From contig NC_013158.1 of assembly GCF_000023945.1 (NCBI RefSeq), positions 1,178,001 to 1,242,000 of the forward strand: a DNA stretch of 64,000 nt, read 5' to 3'. Positions 43,045-51,563 of this stretch are shown here, piece by piece (within the stretch, counting starts at the first letter, position 1; the number at the start of each line of letters is the position of its first letter). Position numbers and translations under genes: made by a program. Source of the DNA: Halorhabdus utahensis DSM 12940. Its GTDB lineage: Archaea > Halobacteriota > Halobacteria > Halobacteriales > Haloarculaceae. The notes beneath the pieces were generated by a model. That model was given only the letters and a program-made list of their open reading frames with translations, was not told the origin of the DNA and did not search any database.

Positions 43045-44823
43045 ATGGCGTCCAACAGGCGACAGTACCTCCGGCTGTGTGCGGCCGGTGCCGGCGGGGC
43101 ACTCGCCGGCTGTGCTGGACTGTTCACAGACCCAAAGAGCACTGAGAACGACGGGATTCCCGGAAACACGGATACGGACGACGACCCGGAAACTCCCGGG
43201 AGCACGGACACCGGCGAGTTGATCGACGACTGGCAATACGATCCCCAGGAACAAGCCGAGGTTGCAAACACGAGCAGCGGTGTATTGCAATCCAGCGGCG
43301 GGAATGGAGCCGCTGCAGGAGGTGGGGGCTCGGGCGATCTTGGCTTTGCCGTCGGCGGGGCTTCGAACGTCGCCGACTTCCGGCGCAACGTCGAGGAGGA
43401 GTACCTGCCGCTCCCTGACAGCCTCCCAGTGGAGGGACTGTTCTACAACTACTACTTCGACACTGGCGGGACAGGTGAGTGCTCGTCGCTGTTCTGTCCC
43501 TCATACGCGACGGCGATCACGGCAGACCCGCTAGGCGAGTCAACGGGCCGGTATTTCACCGTCGGTCTGAACTCGACGCTGGATACGTCGACTTTCGAGC
43601 GTAAACGGCTCGACGTCGTGATCGTCCTCGACATCTCCGGATCGATGGGGTCGCAGTTCGACCAGTACTACTACGATCGATTCGGGAACAGACACACCGT
43701 CGAGGAGGGTGACAGCCGGTCGAAGATGGCGGTCGCCAAGGACGCCCTGGTGGCGCTGACCGAGCAACTCCACCCCGACGATCGGGTGGGGGTCGTCCTG
43801 TTCAACAACGAGCCGACCGTCGCCAAGCCACTCCGGGACGTCGAGACGACCGACATGGACGCGATCCGTGGGCACATCCGCGAGGACATCGAGGCCGGCG
43901 GCGGGACGAACATCGCCGACGGCATGGCCGAGGCCGCCGACATGCTCGGCGAATACGCTGACTCCGACCCCACGGAAGCCGAGACCAGACAGATCGTCAT
44001 CACCGACGCGATGCCCAACACGGGCCAGACTGACGACCAGGCCCTGCAGGATCGCCTCGCGGGCTACGCCGAAGACGGGATCCACACGAGTTTCGTCGGC
44101 GTCGGCGTCGACTTCAATCCGGAACTCGTCGACGAGATCACCGCCGTCCGTGGCGCGAACTACCGGTCGGTCCACTCCGCCGAGGACTTCGAGACGTACC
44201 TCGGCGAGGAGTTCGAGTACATGGTGACGCCGCTCGTGTACGATCTCTCGGTGGAACTCGACGCTGCGGACGCCGAGATCGCGACCGTGTACGGCTCGAC
44301 GGCTGCCGAAGACGCGACCGACGAACTGCTATCAGTGAACACGCTGTTCCCGTCCCCGAAATCGGACGGTGAAACGCGCGGCGGCGTGGTCCTGGTCAAA
44401 CTCGACGGGGAAGCCAGCGGGGACATGACGTTGCGGGCGTCCTGGGAGGATCGATCGGGGTCGACGGACGAGACGACGCGGACCATCGAATTCCCGGAAG
44501 AGCCCCCGGAATATTTCGCAAACACGGGAATCCGGAAAGCGGTCCTGCTGGCCCGGTACGCCGACCTCCTGAAGAATTGGATGGTCCACGAGCGCGATCC
44601 CGACCGAGTCGCGGTCACGTCCGACGACGAGATCGGAGTCCCACCGGAAGACCTGCCACTCGGCGAGTGGGAACAGCAGTCCCAGCCGCTGGCGGTCTCT
44701 TCGCCCTACGAGTCCCGGATCGAACGGTTCCGGGCGTACTTCGAGGAGGAAGCTGATTCGATCGGTGACGACGAGCTCACCCAGGAACTCGACATGATGA
44801 GGAAGATACTCCAGGCGGCATGA
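43045..44823 (+). CDS. VWA-domain Tat lipoprotein
   Basis: A 592-residue surface protein. Signal: NRRQYLRLCAAGAGGALAGC with C23 as lipid anchor site; an Asp/Thr/Gly-rich spacer follows. A von Willebrand A domain (about 190-390) has the metal site DxSxS (LDISGSMGS) and the later TDAMPNTG. The MIDAS domain is interrupted by an insert with YYYDRF. The C-terminal part (about 390-592) has beta-rich and helical segments. TATA-like CTTTTATAC at 43013-43021 is about 28 nt before the ATG. Relatives act in surface adhesion or in complexes with MoxR-type ATPases; none is near here. Confidence 0.85.
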   Translation: MASNRRQYLRLCAAGAGGALAGCAGLFTDPKSTENDGIPGNTDTDDDPETPGSTDTGELIDDWQYDPQEQAEVANTSSGVLQSSGGNGAAAGGGGSGDLGFAVGGASNVADFRRNVEEEYLPLPDSLPVEGLFYNYYFDTGGTGECSSLFCPSYATAITADPLGESTGRYFTVGLNSTLDTSTFERKRLDVVIVLDISGSMGSQFDQYYYDRFGNRHTVEEGDSRSKMAVAKDALVALTEQLHPDDRVGVVLFNNEPTVAKPLRDVETTDMDAIRGHIREDIEAGGGTNIADGMAEAADMLGEYADSDPTEAETRQIVITDAMPNTGQTDDQALQDRLAGYAEDGIHTSFVGVGVDFNPELVDEITAVRGANYRSVHSAEDFETYLGEEFEYMVTPLVYDLSVELDAADAEIATVYGSTAAEDATDELLSVNTLFPSPKSDGETRGGVVLVKLDGEASGDMTLRASWEDRSGSTDETTRTIEFPEEPPEYFANTGIRKAVLLARYADLLKNWMVHERDPDRVAVTSDDEIGVPPEDLPLGEWEQQSQPLAVSSPYESRIERFRAYFEEEADSIGDDELTQELDMMRKILQAA

Positions 44824-44872
44824 TTGCGGAAAACGGGGAAGCACTCTCGGCGGCAGCCAGGGCTTGACGGAC

Positions 44873-45916
44873 TCACTCCCGATCAAGCACGTGAATGAAC
44901 CGATCGAGCGAGCGGTGGACGCGGCGCTGGAACTGTGCCGAGACGGTCCAGCCAGCCTCGCGAGCCACCGCAGCCCAGGGTCGGTCCCCGACGACGACGG
45001 CCCGCGGCGCGACCCGACGGGCTTGCGCGAGTGCATCTTCGAGGAGCACAGCCAGCGAGTCAGCGGAGATCTTCGTCTGTCGACCGTACGGCGCATCGAC
45101 GACGACGGCGTCGAACGCGTCGGTCCCGAATGGAAGCCGTCTGGCGTCGCCCCGGCAGACAAGGAACTCGTCAGCCCCCGCAGCCACGAGGTTCTCGCGC
45201 GTCCCCCGAACCATCTTCTCTAAGGCGTCGACGCCGACGACCGTCGCACCGACGCGACTTGCTTCCAGCAACAGACCGCCAGTCCCGCACATCGGGTCGA
45301 GCACGCGCGCGCCGGGCCGTGCGCCGGCAGCGTTGCCCAGCGCTCGGGCGAGAGCCGGATCCATGCTCCCCGGCTGGAAGAACGGCCGGTCAGTGGGGGC
45401 ACGGTCGGTAAAGTCCCGCTCCGGTTCGACTGTGAGCCAGCCGAGCGCGCAGAGTCCGTCCTCGCCAGCAGCAGACGGGATTGCGATCGCGTCACCGTCC
45501 CATTCGGTCGTTGAGGGCGGGCCGGCGAACACCGCCCGGAGCTCGTGATCGGGATCGTCGAGGTCGACCGTAAACCCGCGCTCGACGAGGATCGAACCGA
45601 GCGCGCGTTCGACGGCCTGCGTGCTCACGCCCGTCGCGCCGCGGACGTCCCGCGCTCGCACCGCGACCGACCCCGAGCGGTCGATGCTGGCTGCCTCCAC
45701 CAGTGCGCGAGCGCTCGCAAGGTCCGGTGCAGCCGTCCCGAGCAACTCGTTCACCCGGTGGGTCAGCGCCAGCTGTGACACCCGGTCGGTGATCCCGCGG
45801 GCAGTTGCGACACCCCCGCCGCGGACGGTGACCCGACTGGCCGCGCTCGCGGCCTCGTAGGCGGCGAAGGCGTCGTCGGTGCCGGCGAGTTCCAGCAGGT
45901 ACACGCGTCTCAGCAA
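44873..45916 (-). CDS. trmG10: tRNA (guanine10-N2)-dimethyltransferase
   Basis: A 347-residue enzyme that methylates G10 of tRNA. An N-terminal THUMP-type region (about 1-150) precedes a Rossmann methyltransferase domain with VLDPMCGTGGLLLEA (motif I) and the catalytic motif DAPYGR (usually D-P-P-Y; here with Ala). The family is archaeal Trm11/TrmG10. It lies divergent from the TBP gene. ATG at 45916 starts MLRRVYLLEL, as usual. Confidence 0.88.
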   Translation of the reverse strand: MLRRVYLLELAGTDDAFAAYEAASAASRVTVRGGGVATARGITDRVSQLALTHRVNELLGTAAPDLASARALVEAASIDRSGSVAVRARDVRGATGVSTQAVERALGSILVERGFTVDLDDPDHELRAVFAGPPSTTEWDGDAIAIPSAAGEDGLCALGWLTVEPERDFTDRAPTDRPFFQPGSMDPALARALGNAAGARPGARVLDPMCGTGGLLLEASRVGATVVGVDALEKMVRGTRENLVAAGADEFLVCRGDARRLPFGTDAFDAVVVDAPYGRQTKISADSLAVLLEDALAQARRVAPRAVVVGDRPWAAVAREAGWTVSAQFQRRVHRSLDRFIHVLDRE

Positions 45917-46059
45917 CAGGGCTCGATGCTTGGTTCTGGCGATCGGGGCTGAAGACGGTTCGATCGTGGTGGACGCGGTCGAAATGGCTGCCTCTCGTTC
46001 TCACCTGAAATCCCGTCTATTTGCCCGTCAAAGCGACCGTACCCCGAATATAGGGGTGC

Positions 46060-46107
46060 TTATAAACGTTAAATACCAACCTTTATAAGCCTTAAATACG
46101 ATTTATA
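46060..46107 (+). promoter_or_regulatory. TBP promoter with tandem TATA/TTAAATAC repeat
   Basis: Two similar units, CTTATAAACGTTAAATACC (46060-46078) and TTTATAAGCCTTAAATACG (46082-46100), lie 22 nt apart, followed by TTTATAG (46102-46108). The second TATA-like box is about 31 nt before the ATG at 46117. The 22-nt spacing is close to two helical turns. Confidence 0.7.
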
Positions 46108-46116
46108 GTTCGAGTC

Positions 46117-46677
46117 ATGGTTGACCCCAAGGAAACAATCAACATCGAAAACGTCGTCGCCTCAACCGGTATCGGTCAGGAGCTCGATCTGCAGAGCGTG
46201 GCGATGGACCTCGAAGGGGCCGATTACGACCCCGAGCAGTTCCCCGGCCTCGTCTATCGTACCCAGGAACCCAAGTCGGCGGCGCTGATTTTCCGGTCGG
46301 GCAAGATCGTCTGTACCGGCGCAAAGAGTACCGACGACGTCCACGAGAGTCTTCGGATCGTCTTCGGGAAGCTCCGTGACCTGGAGATCCAGGTCGACGA
46401 GGACCCCGAGATCGTCGTCCAGAACATCGTCACCTCGGCCGATCTGGGCCGGAATCTCAACCTGAACGCGATCGCGATCGGGCTGGGCCTGGAGAACATC
46501 GAGTACGAACCCGAGCAGTTCCCCGGTCTCGTCTACCGGCTGGACGACCCCGACGTCGTCGCACTCCTCTTTGGCTCCGGCAAACTCGTCATCACCGGCG
46601 GCAAGGAACCCGACGACGCCAAGAAGGCCGTCGACAAGATCGTCTCCCGGCTCGAGGAACTCGGCCTCCTCGAATAA
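46117..46677 (+). CDS. tbp: TATA-box binding protein (TBP)
   Basis: A 186-residue general transcription factor. Two direct repeats of about 90 residues form the saddle: ENVVASTGIGQELDLQSV and YDPEQFPGLVYR in the first, QNIVTSADLGRNLNLNAI and YEPEQFPGLVYR in the second, with FRSGKIVCTGAKS and FGSGKLVITGGKE as matching strands. A short acidic tail follows. The gene is divergent from trmG10 and has a multi-TATA promoter. It works with TFB (13481). Confidence 0.98.
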   Translation: MVDPKETINIENVVASTGIGQELDLQSVAMDLEGADYDPEQFPGLVYRTQEPKSAALIFRSGKIVCTGAKSTDDVHESLRIVFGKLRDLEIQVDEDPEIVVQNIVTSADLGRNLNLNAIAIGLGLENIEYEPEQFPGLVYRLDDPDVVALLFGSGKLVITGGKEPDDAKKAVDKIVSRLEELGLLE

Positions 46678-46711
46678 CAACGCAGAAACGACTGCGACTC
46701 GAATCGCGAGT

Positions 46712-47164
46712 ATGTGGACGCTCTCCCCGTCTTTCTCTTTCGCTTCGATCGACGCGCCAGCGGTGTCACTCGCATCGATCCCGTTGCAGGGCGGGCCATT
46801 CAGCAGCACCCTCGTCCTACTGGTCGCAACCTTCGTCGGGGCGTGGGTTTTCTACGCCGTGACACTCCACCTCGCAGCGACGTTCTTTATCGGTGAAGTC
46901 CGTTCCCAGCGGGCTGCCTATGCCGGTGCCGTGCCGGCGGTCGTCTCGCTGCTGCTCCAGCGCTACGGCGTGGCGAGCGTCGGCTTCGTCTCCCCCGAGT
47001 TGGGTGTCGGGATCGTCGTCGTCGCGACCGTTCTCGCCGACGCCGTCGCGATCTCGACGGTCTATGACCTGCCCCGACCCGCGACGGCCGCGCTGACGCT
47101 GCTGCACGTCGCCTTCGCCACGGTGCTCGGGATCGCGCTGGCGAATCTCTTCGGGATGGTCTAA
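46712..47164 (+). CDS. Conserved haloarchaeal membrane protein
   Basis: A 150-residue protein with about four hydrophobic helices: TLVLLVATFVGAWVFYAVTL, AYAGAVPAVVSLLLQRY, GVGIVVVATVLADAVAIS and LLHVAFATVLGIALANL. It begins 34 nt after the TBP stop and may be read from the same transcript. The ATG at 46712 avoids a Ser/Arg-rich run-over of tbp. No motif indicates a function. Confidence 0.75.
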   Translation: MWTLSPSFSFASIDAPAVSLASIPLQGGPFSSTLVLLVATFVGAWVFYAVTLHLAATFFIGEVRSQRAAYAGAVPAVVSLLLQRYGVASVGFVSPELGVGIVVVATVLADAVAISTVYDLPRPATAALTLLHVAFATVLGIALANLFGMV

Positions 47165-47332
47165 GCGCGGATCGGCACCATTTGATCACAAGTCCCGCAA
47201 TATTGTGCTCGAACTGTTGACTGCTACCAAGCGATAATGGCCCGCAAAACATGACTATTCATGCAGAATACGGCGTATAGTTCGCCCGAAGCGAGTCGTT
47301 TATACGCGACGGTATTGTACTATCAATACACA

Positions 47333-48244
47333 ATGGCAGACGTAGCGATCATCGGTGGCGGTCCGGCTGGATTGGCCGCAGCCGTCTACACGGCACGCGC
47401 AGATCAGGAAACGCTCGTCTTCGACAAGGGCGGCGGCACGACCAGGGATGTCGACTGGATGGAGAACGTCTACGGGTTCCCGGAGGGCGCGAGCGGCCCC
47501 GAACTCGTCGACGTGGGCCGCGAGCAGGCGACGAAGTTCGGCGCGGCGATCGTTGAGGAGGAGGTCGTCCAGGTCGGCGAGGACGGCGACGGCTACCACA
47601 TCGAGACCGAGGTCGACGAGTACGAGGTGAAGGGCGTCATCCTCGCGACCGGCGCGTCCTACGAGACGCCGGCGATCCCTCACGTTGATGACTACGAGGG
47701 CGGCGGCGTCTCCTACTGCGTGGAGTGTGACGCCTTCTTCTATCGCGACAAGCCGGTCGCGGTCGTCGGCGCGGGCAACTACGCCGCAAAGGAGGCGATG
47801 ATGCTGCTGGATTACACCGACGACGTGCGCGTGCTCACCAACGGCAACGCTATCGACATGGACGACGCGCTGCTCGACCAGCTCGAGGGCGAGGGCATTC
47901 CGGTCATCGAGGAACCGGTCGATCACATCGTGGGCGACGAGGTCGTCGAGGGTGTCGAACTCGACGCCGGCGAGCAACTCGACGTCGAAGGCGTCTTCAT
48001 CGCGCTCGGCGCGGCGGGCGGGACGGACATCGCCGACATGCTGGGCATTCCGCGTGACGGTTCGTACCTCGACGTCGACGAGGACCAGTACACGGGCGTC
48101 GACCGCGTCTACGCTGCCGGCGACCTGACTGGCGGGCAACGCCAGGTCAACGTCTCGGTCGGCGAGGGGACGACGGCGGCGATCAACCTGCTGGAGGACT
48201 TCCGCGGCGGCGAGTACATCGACTACAAGAAGATCGAAGCCTAG
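47333..48244 (+). CDS. Thioredoxin reductase-like FAD protein
   Basis: A 303-residue flavoprotein. FAD motif IIGGGPAGLAAAVYTAR (6-22), redox pair C129/C132 (CVECDAFF), a second Rossmann GAGNYAAKEA and the FAD motif YAAGDLTGG near the end are in place. The HRRxxxR motif used by NADPH-dependent enzymes after the second Rossmann is replaced by LTNGN, so the electron donor may not be NADPH. A TATA-like GTTTATACG at 47297-47305 is about 30 nt before the ATG, supporting 47333 over 47261. Confidence 0.88.
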   Translation: MADVAIIGGGPAGLAAAVYTARADQETLVFDKGGGTTRDVDWMENVYGFPEGASGPELVDVGREQATKFGAAIVEEEVVQVGEDGDGYHIETEVDEYEVKGVILATGASYETPAIPHVDDYEGGGVSYCVECDAFFYRDKPVAVVGAGNYAAKEAMMLLDYTDDVRVLTNGNAIDMDDALLDQLEGEGIPVIEEPVDHIVGDEVVEGVELDAGEQLDVEGVFIALGAAGGTDIADMLGIPRDGSYLDVDEDQYTGVDRVYAAGDLTGGQRQVNVSVGEGTTAAINLLEDFRGGEYIDYKKIEA

Positions 48245-48286
48245 GCCGGACGAGCGGGGCAATCAGTTCCGGGCGTGACAGCGATC

Positions 48287-48847
48287 TCAGGGCAGTGACT
48301 CCGCAGCACTGAGAAGTTCATCTTCGGTTTGCCAGCGGTACAGGCGTCCCTCACGTTCGAACAAGTCGAAGACACCATCTTGCATCCAGCCGAACGGATG
48401 GTCTACATTGTTGTATTCGCGTTTGAGGACGTGGCTCTTCGCGAAGTACTCGGTCGTGCCGACAAGCAGTCCCTGCTCAACAAGGAAGTCACTCGGCTCC
48501 TTCTCGGCGACGCCGACGAGATACGTCACGATATCCGCGATCAGGCAGAACTTCTGAATGCTGTTGTCCCACTCTCCTTGAACGTCGACCATCCGGAACG
48601 CGTAGGCATCGGTGCGTCGATTGAGGCGGTCGACGACCAGGTTGAGTCGTCGGATCTGCTCTCGATCGTAGTTCCCGAGGACGAAGTAGGATCGGTCGTT
48701 CTCATAGACGGGCGTTAACTCGCTCAACGCGTGGAGAACTTCCTCGTTGTCGGAAAGCGAGAGTTCCTCCTCGTCAAGTTGCTCGCTCGCACTCCCGAGG
48801 ACTTCCTCAGGGACAGGCGGCGCGTCCATGCTCCACATTTCAGACAC
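48287..48847 (-). CDS. Conserved haloarchaeal protein of unknown function
   Basis: A 186-residue soluble protein. It contains a compact alpha/beta core: SYFVLGNYDREQIRRLNLVV, a helix DNSIQKFCLIADIVTYLVGV and a C-terminal SHVLKREYNNVDHPFGWMQDG. GC content is lower than that of neighbours. It is divergent from a PadR-like gene with a palindrome-rich promoter, which suggests control by that protein. Start GTG at 48847; ATGs at 48838 and 48829 are alternatives. The protein resembles effectors in mobile islands only in base composition; function unknown. Confidence 0.65.
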   Translation of the reverse strand: MSEMWSMDAPPVPEEVLGSASEQLDEEELSLSDNEEVLHALSELTPVYENDRSYFVLGNYDREQIRRLNLVVDRLNRRTDAYAFRMVDVQGEWDNSIQKFCLIADIVTYLVGVAEKEPSDFLVEQGLLVGTTEYFAKSHVLKREYNNVDHPFGWMQDGVFDLFEREGRLYRWQTEDELLSAAESLP

Positions 48848-48956
48848 GCTAAAATGTAGTTTGCGAATTAATTAACGAACGATAGTAGACCAATTTTACT
48901 ATAGAGTAAATTACCTAGGAGTAAACTACTTGTCGCCAGAGCGCGAACAATGACTT
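48848..48956. promoter_or_regulatory. Divergent promoter with nested inverted repeats
   Basis: An AT-rich gap with a near-perfect palindrome AATTTTACT-ATAG-AGTAAATT (48892-48912); the arms differ by one extra T. A second AGTAAAC half site follows at 48920-48926, and GTAGTTT (48856-48862) pairs with AAACTAC. A TATA-like TTAATTAA at 48868-48875 serves the leftward gene. Confidence 0.65.
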
Positions 48957-49367
48957 ATGAGCACCGATCTGGAAACCGTTGAGGGGACAGAAACCCGCGA
49001 ACTCGTCCACTTCGTCACCCAGCAGACGCGGTTTGCCCTCCTCAACAACATCCTTCAGCATCCCGAACAACTCCCGTCGATGTACGAGCTGGAGGAACTC
49101 AACCCCAGCGTGAGCGAGGCCACCGTCTACAAGCACGTCCAGAAGCTGATAGACGCCGGCATCGTCGAGGAGGTCGCCCTCGCGGACGACCGGCGACGGC
49201 AGGGCTACCCCTGGAAGTTCTACGGGCTGACCGAGGAGGGCCGGGCGTTCCTCGAGGACCACAATCTGCTCGCGGCCGAGGAGACGCTCCAGCGGATCTA
49301 CGAGACCATCTCGGACAAACCCGAGAAGATGGTCAAATACGAGAACGCGCCGCGTCCTGAGTCATAG
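48957..49367 (+). CDS. PadR-like winged-helix regulator
   Basis: A 136-residue DNA-binding protein. Winged helix elements: RFALLNNILQHPEQLPSMYE, SEATVYKHVQKLIDAGIV and the wing DRRRQGYPWKFYGLTEEG; the C-terminal helix (AEETLQRIYETISDK) probably forms the dimer. Likely represses itself and the divergent 48287 gene via the palindromes between them. The ligand is unknown. Confidence 0.82.
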   Translation: MSTDLETVEGTETRELVHFVTQQTRFALLNNILQHPEQLPSMYELEELNPSVSEATVYKHVQKLIDAGIVEEVALADDRRRQGYPWKFYGLTEEGRAFLEDHNLLAAEETLQRIYETISDKPEKMVKYENAPRPES

Positions 49368-49473
49368 ATGCCTGAGACGGTTAATCGAGCTTCATTCTGC
49401 GAGCGGTCTCCAAAGCGTGCATCCCACGCCGGAGACAGCACACTAAAGAGCGTTCCCCTTCGCAATACGCCCA

Positions 49474-50430
49474 ATGACGAGTTTGGGCACGGCGAGCGCC
49501 GATCCCGGCGAGGTCGCCACCGGGCGACTGTACGTCGGCGAGACACGGGACGGGAGTGACGTCGGGTTGCCGGTGGCGGTCGTCAACGGAACAGAAGACG
49601 GGAAGACACTGTATCTGCAGGCCGCCAGTGACGGCGACGAACTCAACGGCGTCGGCGTGATCCAGCGGCTGGTCCCGCGACTCGATCCGACGGAAATCAG
49701 CGGGACGATCCTGATCGTCGGGATCGTCAACTACCACGCCTTCCAGGTGGCCGAGCACCGCAACCCGATCGACGACACGAAGATGAACCGGGCCTACCCC
49801 GGCGAGGAGACGGGGACAACCAGCGAGCGCATCGCCGCAGCGACGTTCGAGGCGGCGACGCGGGCCGACCTCGTTGTTGACCTCCACCAGGGTTCGACCA
49901 GCCGGATGATCGATGAGACACGCGTCCGGTGTGGCACCCGCCATCGCCTCCACGACGAGTGTCTCGAACTCGCGAAGGCCTTCGACTGCGGGACCGTCCT
50001 CGACAAGAAGGGGCCCGACGGCCAACTCGCACGGGCCGCCCCCGACGACGGCGTCCCGACGATCGATCCGGAACTCGGCGGGGCGGTCGGGTTCGACCAG
50101 GAGTCGATCAAGATCGGCGTCACAGGCGTCCGGAACGTGCTCAGGCACTACAACTTTCTCGACGGAGAGGCCCCGATGGAACCCCAGACCAGAGCGAGTT
50201 CCTTCGACCAGTACGGCGCGCCGGCGGGCGGGCTCGTCGACTTCGAGCCCGATCTGGGTGACCGGGTCGACACCGGCGAGACGCTGTTCACCGTCACCGA
50301 CGTCTTCGGGACGGTCAAGGAGCGGGTGACCGCCGACTCGACGGGCATCTTCTGGCGGACACGCCGGCTCCCGCAAGTGGCGACCGGCGAATACGTCTGT
50401 TCTGTCGGCACCGATATCGACTCGTACTGA
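49474..50430 (+). CDS. Succinylglutamate desuccinylase/aspartoacylase-family deacylase
   Basis: A 318-residue M14-like hydrolase. The fold is shown by TLYLQAASDGDELNGVG, the segment NRAYPGEETGT and DLHQG. The usual zinc ligands are His and Glu in a G-x-H-G-D-E block and a later His; here the first His position is D53 (SDGDE), with E56 and H138 kept. The C-terminal part has a lipoyl-like beta domain (GGLVDFEPDLGDRVDTGE). Substrate cannot be predicted; an N-acyl amino acid is likely. Confidence 0.83.
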   Translation: MTSLGTASADPGEVATGRLYVGETRDGSDVGLPVAVVNGTEDGKTLYLQAASDGDELNGVGVIQRLVPRLDPTEISGTILIVGIVNYHAFQVAEHRNPIDDTKMNRAYPGEETGTTSERIAAATFEAATRADLVVDLHQGSTSRMIDETRVRCGTRHRLHDECLELAKAFDCGTVLDKKGPDGQLARAAPDDGVPTIDPELGGAVGFDQESIKIGVTGVRNVLRHYNFLDGEAPMEPQTRASSFDQYGAPAGGLVDFEPDLGDRVDTGETLFTVTDVFGTVKERVTADSTGIFWRTRRLPQVATGEYVCSVGTDIDSY

Positions 50431-50525
50431 CGTGCCGGCTTTCGGTTCGTTCGTGGGCGCGCCCCGGCCGCCCCCGTTTCGACAGGACTTACATCGACAG
50501 GGGTCGAACCACGCGAGGAAGCCAC

Positions 50526-50831
50526 ATGATCGTACTCCACGCGTCGTTCCCGATCAAGCCCGAGAAACGAGAGCAAGCCATCGAACTCACCGACGACCTC
50601 GTCGAGGGGTCGAACCAGGAGGACGGCACCATCGAGTACCGGGCCACGGTCGACCTTCAGGACGAGAACGTGATCCGGTTCATCGAGCGCTACGAGGACG
50701 CCGAAGCGCTGGAGGCCCACACCCAGACCGACCATTACCAGGCCTTCGGCGAACACCTCCCGGACCTGCTCGACGGCGAGCCCGAAGTGCTGCGCTTCGA
50801 CGTCGAGTCGATGGAAGCACTCGACGTATAG
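50526..50831 (+). CDS. Quinol monooxygenase-like ABM-domain protein
   Basis: A 101-residue protein with the dimeric ferredoxin-like ABM fold: MIVLHASFPIKPEKREQAIE, GTIEYRATVDLQDENVIRFIERY and HTQTDHYQAFGEHLPDLL. Relatives oxidise polyketide quinols or degrade heme without a cofactor. It is a single domain, unlike the repeats in the PitA-like protein. Confidence 0.87.
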   Translation: MIVLHASFPIKPEKREQAIELTDDLVEGSNQEDGTIEYRATVDLQDENVIRFIERYEDAEALEAHTQTDHYQAFGEHLPDLLDGEPEVLRFDVESMEALDV

Positions 50832-50905
50832 GGCGACAATCACGAGATTTATCTTCGCCGGATCAGTGTCACGACACTGTGAGTCACGTGGGTGGGGGAA
50901 CACCA

Positions 50906-51460
50906 ATGGCCTTCGGCGATCCGCTTGAACCGCTCAGCACCGTCTCCGGGATTGAACCGTTCCAGATCCTCGGGGGCGGAACCATCATCGCGGTGTGTCT
51001 GGTGCCGTTTCTGCTCGCGTTCGCCCCGAAGTGGACGGCGGACGCAACCCGGACTGCCAGAACAAGTACACTGCTCTCGTTCGGTGTCGGAATCGTCGGC
51101 GCAGTCGGCTACGCGATTCCCTTGCTGACCCTGGTAGCATTTGGTGTGTACAGTCAGTTCCGGGCGCTGAGTTGGCTGGTCACGTTCACCATCCAGGCGT
51201 GTTTCGTGCTCGTGAGCGACGCGGTCGCGATCCTCGCACTCGGCAAGACGATCAGTCACCGATCGGGCCGTCTCACGACCTGGCTCGGTGTCCTCGTGGG
51301 TTCGACCACCCTGGTCGGGCTGTCAGCCGTTCCAATACTGGGGCCGATCGTGGTCGGCGTCGTCGCCCTCGTCGGCTTCGGTGCGAGTCTCAGACGAACG
51401 TTCGGGAGCGGCGTCACCACGGAAGCAACCCGGGCGATCCCACCACGGCGGCGACTGTGA
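50906..51460 (+). CDS. Predicted membrane protein, unknown family
   Basis: A 184-residue protein with about five hydrophobic segments, including GGGTIIAVCLVPFLLAFA, LLSFGVGIVGAVGYAIPLL, LSWLVTFTIQACFVLVSDA and LGPIVVGVVALVGFGAS. Nothing identifies its function. Start ATG at 50906; a GTG at 50879 would add nine residues. Confidence 0.65.
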   Translation: MAFGDPLEPLSTVSGIEPFQILGGGTIIAVCLVPFLLAFAPKWTADATRTARTSTLLSFGVGIVGAVGYAIPLLTLVAFGVYSQFRALSWLVTFTIQACFVLVSDAVAILALGKTISHRSGRLTTWLGVLVGSTTLVGLSAVPILGPIVVGVVALVGFGASLRRTFGSGVTTEATRAIPPRRRL

Positions 51461-51563
51461 CGGCGACAGCTGTCGAGACGGATCGACGATCGAAAAATGA
51501 ATTCATTCCGACACGAAATTCCGGGAGGCCAAAGGTAATACTTCGCTCGACCCTAGGTTTCGT

